Shown here: one piece after another, positions 59,028-64,000 of the stretch
How the letters are laid out: the number at the start of each line of letters is the position of its first letter
Position numbering within the stretch: the stretch's first letter is position 1
Source of the DNA: Pseudodesulfovibrio sp. zrk46
GTDB lineage: Bacteria; Desulfobacterota; Desulfovibrionia; Desulfovibrionales; Desulfovibrionaceae
Assembly: GCF_012516435.1 (NCBI RefSeq)
Contig: NZ_CP051216.1
Coordinates: 870,001 to 934,000 of the forward strand
Length of the DNA stretch: 64,000 bases
Reading direction: 5' to 3'
Notes under the pieces: model-generated
What the model saw: the letters and a program-made list of their open reading frames with translations, nothing else
The model's database searches: none
What the model was told of the DNA's origin: nothing
Position numbers and translations under genes: made by a program

Positions 59028-59474
59028 GTGCCTGAAAAAGTCATTTCATTCCGGATGACCAACAAGCAGAACTGCTTCAAATGCTTCCAGCCCAAGGTGG
59101 AAACATTTGGCGCGGAGGTTGGTCTTGCGCCCAAGATCGTCTTCCATCTCACGCTGGTTCTCGACGAGCTCGTCACCAACATCATTGATTACGGATACGC
59201 CGACTTCGATGAGCACCCCATTGACGTGACCATCGGTTATGATGATCCGATCATCACCATCCGCCTCGTGGATGACGCCGAGCCTTTCAACATACTTGAA
59301 GCGCCGGAGCCGGAGCTGGACAAGCCCCTGGAGGAACGTGACCGCCAGATCGGCGGCATGGGCGTCCACCTCGTCAAGAATATGGTCAAACACATTGATT
59401 ACCAGCGCAAAGACGGCAAAAACATACTGACACTGACTAAAGACACCAGCAGCGCACACTGCGCCAAGGGATAG
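59028..59474 (+). CDS. RsbW-type serine kinase/anti-sigma-like ATP-binding protein
   Basis: A protein of 148 residues with the GHKL fold of anti-sigma kinases: N box LVLDELVTNIIDYGYAD, G1 box RLVDDAEPFN and G2 box RQIGGMGVHLVKNMV. It probably phosphorylates the STAS protein encoded next and binds an unidentified partner (a sigma factor or other output). The start is a GTG three bases after the phosphatase stop. Six Cys are scattered along it, unusual for RsbW. No sigma factor gene follows, so the output is elsewhere or is not a sigma factor. Confidence 0.88.
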   Translation: MPEKVISFRMTNKQNCFKCFQPKVETFGAEVGLAPKIVFHLTLVLDELVTNIIDYGYADFDEHPIDVTIGYDDPIITIRLVDDAEPFNILEAPEPELDKPLEERDRQIGGMGVHLVKNMVKHIDYQRKDGKNILTLTKDTSSAHCAKG

Positions 59475-59488
59475 AACGGAGGTACACT

Positions 59489-59821
59489 GTGGCTATGATA
59501 GAATCCAAGGAAAACGGCATCACCATCCTGGCCGTGGGCGGCAATCTTGACGCCGAGGGCACTCAGGCAATGGAGGAAAAGGTCGTGGGTCTGCTGGAGA
59601 GTGGCGAGACCAGTCTTCTTTTTGATTTTTCCGATCTCGACTACATCAACAGCTCCGGTCTCCGCGTGTTGGTGCTCGCTTACCAACGTCTGAAGAAGTC
59701 GTCCGGCAAGGTCGCCATCTGCGGCATCAAGGACTACATTCAGGAAGTCTTCGAGGTCTCCGGCTACGACAAGATTTTTCCCCTCTACCCCAACAAGAAC
59801 GACGCTCTTGGTGGGATGTAG
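59489..59821 (+). CDS. STAS-domain anti-sigma-factor antagonist (RsbV/SpoIIAA type)
   Basis: A protein of 110 residues with the complete STAS core: TILAVGGNLDAEGTQAMEEKV, then LLFDFSDLDYINSSGLRVLVLA, where the second Ser of NSSGL is the phosphorylation site, and KVAICGIKDYIQEVFEVSGYDKIF. It should be phosphorylated by the RsbW-like kinase and dephosphorylated by the RsbU-like phosphatase. The GTG start is preceded by GGAGG at six bases. It is the last gene of the module; the terminator lies about 200 bases downstream, past a repeat element. Confidence 0.9.
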   Translation: MAMIESKENGITILAVGGNLDAEGTQAMEEKVVGLLESGETSLLFDFSDLDYINSSGLRVLVLAYQRLKKSSGKVAICGIKDYIQEVFEVSGYDKIFPLYPNKNDALGGM

Positions 59822-59837
59822 ACTCGGCTTCGTATAG

Positions 59838-59984
59838 CGGCGCATCTGCGGCGTTAAGTGAATTGTAGGTGAGTCTTCGAACCCTACAAGATCTTATGCC
59901 TCAGGTATGCCGGTCTCGATTTGATGCTCGACGTAGCGCTGCTACGCCACCACTCAAATCGTGCCCGTCGCCTTGCAGCTGCAT
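59838..59984 (-). repeat. Dispersed element bounded by AGCTGCAAGGCG and AACGCxGCAGATGCG, copy 2
   Basis: Read on the minus strand it starts ATGCAGCTGCAAGGCG (around 59980) and ends TTAACGCCGCAGATGCGCCG (around 59840), the same end motifs as copy 1 at 24705, with a longer core that holds its own inverted pair (GATTTGAGTGG... / ...GCATCAAATC). No coding signal. It lies in the 356-base gap 59822-60177. Confidence 0.5.
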
Positions 59985-60030
59985 CACTCTCCGAAGCCTC
60001 ACGGTGTACGTGAGTTGTCTATGAACATCA

Positions 60031-60064
60031 AAAGACCAAGCTCTTGGGAGCTTGGTCTTTTTTC
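60031..60064 (+). terminator. Rho-independent terminator downstream of the partner-switching operon
   Basis: A 13-bp stem AAAGACCAAGCTC / GAGCTTGGTCTTT with loop TTGG, followed by TTTTTC. About 210 bases after the STAS stop codon. Confidence 0.85.
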
Positions 60065-60096
60065 TTTACGCAAAACAACTTTGAGCGAAGCGAATA

Positions 60097-60135
60097 ATGG
60101 GATTCCAAAGGGTATAGCCCTTTGGCCGTCGGAGA
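60097..60135 (-). repeat. Dispersed palindromic element, copy D (inverted)
   Basis: Plus strand reads AATGGGATTCCAAAGGG...CCCTTTGGCCGTCGG, the reverse complement of the CCTCCGGCGGCC...GGAATCCC family at 761, 34868 and 44338. It sits between the terminator and the end of the RNA methyltransferase gene. Confidence 0.55.
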
Positions 60136-60177
60136 CGAAATCACCCGACAATCGCGCCGAAGGCGCATCATCTTATC

Positions 60178-61353
60178 TTACTTATTCTTCCGCGTCCCTT
60201 CGTACAGCTCGTATTCCAACAAACGGCACTCGATCTTGGCGTTGTAGAAGATGCGACGACGCTTGGTGCGTAACCCCACCTGCTTGGCGAGGTTGGCGTT
60301 GCCGGTAAAGATAAAACCGGTCTTGCCGCCGCAGTGCTGCTTGAAGAAATCGCCGATACGCTCGTAGACGGGACCGAGCTTCTGCTCGTCACCGAGTCGC
60401 TCACCGTATTCAGGGTTGAGCATCACCAGACCGGGCCCCTCAGGCACTTCGGTGTCGGCAAAATCACAAACCGAGAACTCGATGAAATCGCCGACTCCGG
60501 CGATGCGGGCGTTGTCGCGGGCCGCTTCAATGGCCTCAGGATCATGGTCGGTGGCGATGATGCGCCCCTTGAAATCGGGGTTCTCGGCATCTTCTGCTTC
60601 GTCGATCATCTCGTTCCAGCGCGCCTCGTCATAATCCACGAGGGACATGAAGGCGAAACGGTCACGGAGCAAACCGGGCGCACCGTGGATAGCCATGAGC
60701 GCGGCCTCGATAGCCAGCGTTCCGGCACCACACATGGGCGCGATGAAGTGGGCATCCTGCTTGACGAGCTCGGGCCAGTTGCCTGCCAGAATACAGGCGG
60801 CTGCCAGAGTCTCCTGCATGGGCGCCTTGTGCGGGCGCTTGCGGTAACCGCGACGGGGCAATGGCTCGCCCGTGGTGTCGAGATAGAGGGTGGCGCGGGT
60901 GCCATTCCAGTAGAGGAAAAGGCAGACGCCCTTGGTCTCTGGACCGGAGTCGGGACGAACGCCGGAGCGGCTGGTGAAATAGTCGGCCACCGCGTCCTTG
61001 ACCTTGAGAGCGGCGAAGCGGGAGTCGTTCACCTCGGTGTCGCGGATCACGGCATCCACGCGGAAGTAGCCGTCCTTGCGAATGTAGTCGCTCCACTGGA
61101 CCTCATTGACCTCACGATACAGATCGTCGGGACCGACGGCCGTGAAACGTTTGAGCTCGTAGAGTACACGGTGCCCGGTGCGGCACCAGAGGTTGAGTGC
61201 CATACACTCTTCAAGGCTGCCGGAGAACTCCACGCCAGCATCCAGCGGACGGGTGTTCATGATGCCGAAGCCGTTGAGCTCGGCCTCCAGATACTCAGGC
61301 ATGGCCTTGGGACAGGTGACAAGGATAGGGGCGTCTTTCGTAAATGTGGACAT
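60178..61353 (-). CDS. RlmL/YpsC-type 23S rRNA N2-guanine methyltransferase
   Basis: A protein of 391 residues. The N-terminal THUMP-containing part (ILVTCPKAMPEYLEAELNGFG at the start; RFAALKVKDAVADYF) binds RNA; the C-terminal methyltransferase has motif I APMCGAGTLAIEAALMA, IIATDHDPEAIEAARDNAR and the catalytic motif as LVMLNPEYGERLGDE. The family usually has NPPYGER; the second Pro is Glu here. PLPRRGYRKRPHKAPMQETLAAA is the conserved segment of the RlmL/YpsC group. Probably makes m2G in 23S rRNA. It follows the polytopic membrane protein gene by 17 bases. Confidence 0.87.
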   Translation of the reverse strand: MSTFTKDAPILVTCPKAMPEYLEAELNGFGIMNTRPLDAGVEFSGSLEECMALNLWCRTGHRVLYELKRFTAVGPDDLYREVNEVQWSDYIRKDGYFRVDAVIRDTEVNDSRFAALKVKDAVADYFTSRSGVRPDSGPETKGVCLFLYWNGTRATLYLDTTGEPLPRRGYRKRPHKAPMQETLAAACILAGNWPELVKQDAHFIAPMCGAGTLAIEAALMAIHGAPGLLRDRFAFMSLVDYDEARWNEMIDEAEDAENPDFKGRIIATDHDPEAIEAARDNARIAGVGDFIEFSVCDFADTEVPEGPGLVMLNPEYGERLGDEQKLGPVYERIGDFFKQHCGGKTGFIFTGNANLAKQVGLRTKRRRIFYNAKIECRLLEYELYEGTRKNK

Positions 61354-61370
61354 AATGAAATTTGGTTTTG

Positions 61371-62663
61371 TTACAGGGGTCGGAGACTCCAGTCGTCGCT
61401 GGAGGCATCCGGGGATTCCACGGAACGGGCCTCTTCGTCAAATATAAATTCATCGGATTCACGACGGGTGCTGAGATATTCACGAGGCGCGGAGAGGGCC
61501 AGAATGAATCCGAGACAGATGGCGATGGCCTGTGCGGGGTCATAAATCAGGGGTGTGGTCATACCCTGAGCAAAGAGCGCGGCCACCAACCCTGCGCCCA
61601 TGCGAGTGAGACGACGAAACAGCAATATAAATAGAATCAGCAGGAGAAGCAGCGGAACAGCCAATCCCCATGCAAAGAGAAGTCGCAGCCAGAAGGAGGG
61701 CACCTCCGTAAGATGCACACCGAGCACGGCAGGCTGTCCGGTGGCCGCTTCCCAAATGGCGCCCATGCTGACCGGGAACTTGACGGGCAGCGGCTGATCA
61801 ATGGGGAACCCAGTGAACAAGAAGGGATGGCCTTCTGCGGCCAACCGCATGGCTTCGACCCACAACCAGTAATCAGTATAACGCACCGCATCTGACGGTG
61901 AGGGCGGCAGGAAAAAGCTCCCGCCAATGAGCAAGGCACACAGTATAGCGTAAGCAAGACGCCAGCGGAAAAGGCCTCGCCCGAAACAGAGCACCACCCA
62001 TGCCGCAGCGAACAGCCCGGTACGAGACAGGCAGAGCAGCAACCCGAGCATGGTCAACAAACGCCACCATCGGTTGCCCTGATCCGGCTCGGTGCACCCG
62101 CCCTCGTTGCTGCCCGGCTTGAGCCCGGCGCACAGGGCGACCAGCAGAAAAGCGGCCAGCACATCGGCATTGCCTATCCAACGTATGGCGGGCAACGACT
62201 GATACACAGCAGCCTCGGCAACCGAGTCCACTACGCAGAACAGACCGAGCAAACCGCCGAAACGCTGAAAATCAGCCCTGTCAGGCATGCCCATGGTGGA
62301 CACCCACAGGCCGCAAAAGAGGAGAAAGACGAACGGAGAGAATTCCTTGAGATAGGGCAAATATGGCATGACCAGCGACAAAATGTCCGCCGCATAAAAC
62401 ACCATGCCTGCCAACATCAGGACAAACATCGCGAGCTTGAAAAAGAAGCCGCCGGAAGCAGCGTCCCCGGGACGGGGGCGATACATGGCCGAGAGCGTCC
62501 CCAATCCAGCCAGAAGCAACCAGGGAGCGACAGGGGTCACATTGCCGCTGCCACCGGTATAATGCGAAGCAGCGGTGCCAAGGGGGACGGCAACATAGGC
62601 CACGGCCAAGGGCACGGCTGTCAACCTGCCCCGTCCGGGCGTTTTACCTTTCACGCTCTCCAT
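61371..62663 (-). CDS. Polytopic membrane protein, O-antigen-ligase-like topology
   Basis: A membrane protein of 430 residues with about 11 hydrophobic segments and one large extracellular loop between late helices (YTDYWLWVEAMRLAAEGHPFLFTGFPIDQ), the layout of Wzy/WaaL-type proteins. NADVLAAFLLVALCAGL and CLSRTGLFAAAWVVLC also recall that fold (the SRTG motif). The C-terminal 45 residues are acidic and cytosolic. Specific family membership is not certain. It is the first gene of a two-gene unit with the RNA methyltransferase; the relation between them is not obvious. Confidence 0.6.
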   Translation of the reverse strand: MESVKGKTPGRGRLTAVPLAVAYVAVPLGTAASHYTGGSGNVTPVAPWLLLAGLGTLSAMYRPRPGDAASGGFFFKLAMFVLMLAGMVFYAADILSLVMPYLPYLKEFSPFVFLLFCGLWVSTMGMPDRADFQRFGGLLGLFCVVDSVAEAAVYQSLPAIRWIGNADVLAAFLLVALCAGLKPGSNEGGCTEPDQGNRWWRLLTMLGLLLCLSRTGLFAAAWVVLCFGRGLFRWRLAYAILCALLIGGSFFLPPSPSDAVRYTDYWLWVEAMRLAAEGHPFLFTGFPIDQPLPVKFPVSMGAIWEAATGQPAVLGVHLTEVPSFWLRLLFAWGLAVPLLLLLILFILLFRRLTRMGAGLVAALFAQGMTTPLIYDPAQAIAICLGFILALSAPREYLSTRRESDEFIFDEEARSVESPDASSDDWSLRPL

Positions 62664-62761
62664 ACGGTCCGTCAGTTACCCCTTTGCTGCGCTCAGGTAA
62701 AGGCACGACCTGCACGAGGAAAAATGACATCTTCAATTATTTCAGGGCCACTTTTTCTAAC

Positions 62762-62801
62762 TTTTTGCAATTTTTACCCTTTTTTTGCATCGTTTTTACC
62801 C
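62762..62801 (-). repeat. Tandem TTTTTGCA...TTTTTACCC direct repeats
   Basis: TTTTTGCAATTTTTACCC (62762-62779) is followed by TTTTTGCATCGTTTTTACCC (62782-62801). They lie in the AT-rich 312-base gap 62664-62975 between divergent genes. They could be a double binding site upstream of the membrane-protein gene; otherwise the gap has only the promoter at 62842. Confidence 0.4.
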
Positions 62802-62841
62802 ATGAAAAACACCTGAAATGATTAGCATTTTCGATCGCTCA

Positions 62842-62871
62842 TTGACTCAATTACCACAACCCCTCTAAATA
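62842..62871 (+). promoter_or_regulatory. Probable sigma-70 promoter for the lipoprotein gene
   Basis: TTGACT (62842-62847) and TAAATA (62866-62871) with an 18-base spacer, about 105 bases upstream of the lipoprotein ATG. Confidence 0.45.
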
Positions 62872-62975
62872 TCTTGAAAACATTGTCCGATAAGTAAAAA
62901 TGATGTATGGTGTCGATGCGTTATCCAGCTTCAGTGGAATGAGGATGGTCAACGAAATGCCTGTGGGGGTAGACC

Positions 62976-63551
62976 ATGATAGGAAGCGCACTAGTCGCTT
63001 TGAGGAAAGTGACGATCATCAAATTGGCGGTAGTTTTGTCTCTCGCTTTTCTGCCTGGCTGTGCGGTTGTGGGACCGCTACTCAGCGTAGGCGGCATGGC
63101 GGGTCTTGCACCACTCCAGTATGCATCCACGGTTTATACCGTGGGCGAGTTCTCCTATGAGTATGCAGTGAACGAGAATGACCCGGGTGAAGTCATCCAG
63201 GCCAAAATCGACAGCGTTCTCTCAGGGGAGGCTTTTATGCTGCCCGACTATATCCCGGGGGCAAAGCAGCTCAACAACGGCGGCACCATGGTCGCCGAGG
63301 CTGACACAACGCAGACCGAGTCGGGCATCGAGGCAGACACCTCCGTGGCTCCCGCCCTTTCTGCCGAAGCTCGTCAGAAACGCATTCAGCAGATTCTCGG
63401 CCAGCGCACAGCTCAGTTCGAACGCTTGGAGTTGCGTCGCATGGCATTTCTCAAAGCGCAGAACAACGGCAACCTGTCACTCCGGCAAACCGCCATGGCA
63501 TCCAAACCGGATCTCTTCCAGGGCGCCGTGGACGAAACCCGTCTCCGCTAG
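62976..63551 (+). CDS. Small lipoprotein of unknown function (DUF3568-like)
   Basis: A lipoprotein of 191 residues. The signal peptide is IKLAVVLSLAFLPGC, with the lipobox FLPGC (Cys about residue 29). Shortly after it comes GGMAGLAPLQYASTVYTVGEFSYEY, similar to the opening of DUF3568-type proteins, whose members carry a strand-rich domain of about 100 residues; here the following part is instead acidic, Thr-rich and poorly structured, ending in a helical stretch (RQKRIQQILGQRTAQFERLELRR). The ATG follows GGGGGTAGACC. It is a single gene with a promoter and a terminator. Function unknown. Confidence 0.7.
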   Translation: MIGSALVALRKVTIIKLAVVLSLAFLPGCAVVGPLLSVGGMAGLAPLQYASTVYTVGEFSYEYAVNENDPGEVIQAKIDSVLSGEAFMLPDYIPGAKQLNNGGTMVAEADTTQTESGIEADTSVAPALSAEARQKRIQQILGQRTAQFERLELRRMAFLKAQNNGNLSLRQTAMASKPDLFQGAVDETRLR

Positions 63552-63578
63552 ATTCAACCCCACACGCACAAGTATTTC

Positions 63579-63606
63579 AGGGACGTCTCAGACGTCCCTT
63601 TTTTTT
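63579..63606 (+). terminator. Rho-independent terminator of the lipoprotein gene
   Basis: A 10-bp stem AGGGACGTCT / AGACGTCCCT followed by TTTTTTTT, about 25 bases past the stop codon. Confidence 0.93.
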
Positions 63607-63664
63607 GGCTTCACATATTTTGGTATCAAATAATCAGAAAGGAATGGGGCCGTCTGAAACGACA

Positions 63665-64000
63665 TCAGTCCCAAGTCGCGGACAAGAGCCACTGTTTAGC
63701 TTCATCTATGGCCGAAAACTGCCTGTAGGAAATGGATCGGTTCTGGAGGATTGTCTCGATCCAGAACAGCTTGGAAAGATTTTCAAGGGAGTGGACCACT
63801 GCCACCTTGACCCCAACTCTTGCCTTTTTGAGCATTGACTCTGTGTATGCAATGAGATCCTGGGTCTCAATATCGATGACAGCAGATCTGTTATCAATAA
63901 TCAGCCGCAGACACTTCTGCCGGATGACTTCTTTCATTATCATCCGACCTGCTGCCATTAAATCTTCAGAAGTTTCAACCACTCCCGAAGCGGTGAGCAG
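63665..64000 (-). CDS. STAS/SpoIIAA-like small protein, truncated by window edge
   Basis: The C-terminal 112 residues are visible; a GTG at 63982 could start translation, but the frame is open to the end of the window (LLTASGVVETSEDLM), and that segment aligns with YLAVAATGTLASVQEVE of the paralogue at 51497, so the gene begins outside. LRLIIDNRSAV, WIETILQNRSISYRQF and DEAKQWLLS match the same positions of the paralogue. Function unknown. It is convergent with the lipoprotein gene. Confidence 0.7.
   Translation of the reverse strand: MLTASGVVETSEDLMAAGRMIMKEVIRQKCLRLIIDNRSAVIDIETQDLIAYTESMLKKARVGVKVAVVHSLENLSKLFWIETILQNRSISYRQFSAIDEAKQWLLSATWD

Noticed and set aside
59860-59905. TTCGAACCCTAC resembling a tRNA T-arm.
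   Set aside because: The T-stem pairing is poor, and no acceptor, D or anticodon arms fit around it; it belongs to a dispersed element.
1-64000. CRISPR array, prophage, integrase or insertion sequence.
   Set aside because: No regularly spaced repeat-spacer pattern, no Cas, integrase, transposase or phage structural genes are present. The dispersed elements found are short and non-coding.

Overview
The window is a 64 kb stretch of chromosome from a GC-rich Gram-negative bacterium. It encodes a tripartite RND pump with an outer-membrane factor, several lipobox lipoproteins and many periplasmic binding proteins. Short, tightly packed operons, a vitamin B12-dependent ribonucleotide reductase, many solute-binding and sensor proteins, a DapF with GNASRC, and families of dispersed palindromic elements between genes suggest a Desulfovibrio/Pseudodesulfovibrio-like Desulfobacterota. 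This placement is inferred from gene content and style; no marker gene such as rRNA is present. I found no rRNA, no convincing tRNA, no CRISPR array, no transposase and no phage genes.

Layout. 1-5.6 kb: the 3' part of a TrmH/SpoU rRNA methyltransferase, a repeat-filled gap, a DMT permease, a WbuC-type cupin, an unknown protein, a YjbQ protein and a caspase-like lipoprotein. 5.6-13.9 kb: an outer-membrane factor/adaptor/RND pump operon divergent from an OmpR-type regulator and histidine kinase. 14.0-18.8 kb: an unrecognised five-gene membrane operon with a MotA/TolQ/ExbB-fold protein carrying a very long coiled-coil tail, a MotB-like single-TM partner, a VWA-like protein, a four-TM protein and a tiny basic protein. 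18.8-24.5 kb: a class III cyclase, two periplasmic binding proteins, a methyltransferase, a Spy/CpxP-like chaperone and 6-phosphogluconolactonase. 24.8-34.8 kb: NrdJ, a hybrid solute-binding/PAS histidine kinase, a MerR-methyltransferase fusion with a SRPBCC protein, an ECF sigma/anti-sigma/coiled-coil operon and an aspartate aminotransferase.

35.4-46.1 kb holds a five-gene minus-strand operon: an FtsX-type permease, a LolD/MacB-type ATPase, a 1.7-kiloresidue FtsX protein with a degenerate M28 peptidase-like ectodomain, and two large OPT-like multi-spanning membrane proteins. 46.3-48.3 kb is a second MotA/MotB-like (ZorA/ZorB-like) pair without any Zorya effector. 48.3-54 kb: a deacetylase, a LysR regulator divergent from an APC amino-acid permease, a small protein with a paralogue at the window end, DapF, a Cache protein and an AhpD-like protein. 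54.2-60 kb: an ABC exporter with a roughly 255-residue insertion inside its nucleotide-binding domain, then a complete RsbU/RsbW/RsbV-type partner-switching operon. 60.2-64 kb: an RlmL-like RNA methyltransferase, a polytopic membrane protein, a lipoprotein and a truncated paralogue of the 51.5 kb protein.

The best candidates for undescribed biology are the two ion-motor-like loci (14.0-18.8 kb and 46.3-48.3 kb), the ABC/pseudo-peptidase/OPT-like operon (35.4-46.1 kb), and the ABC exporter with repeated motifs in its insertion. Three families of dispersed intergenic elements recur in the window. One is about 350 bp long and, in both copies, supplies the terminator of a convergent gene.
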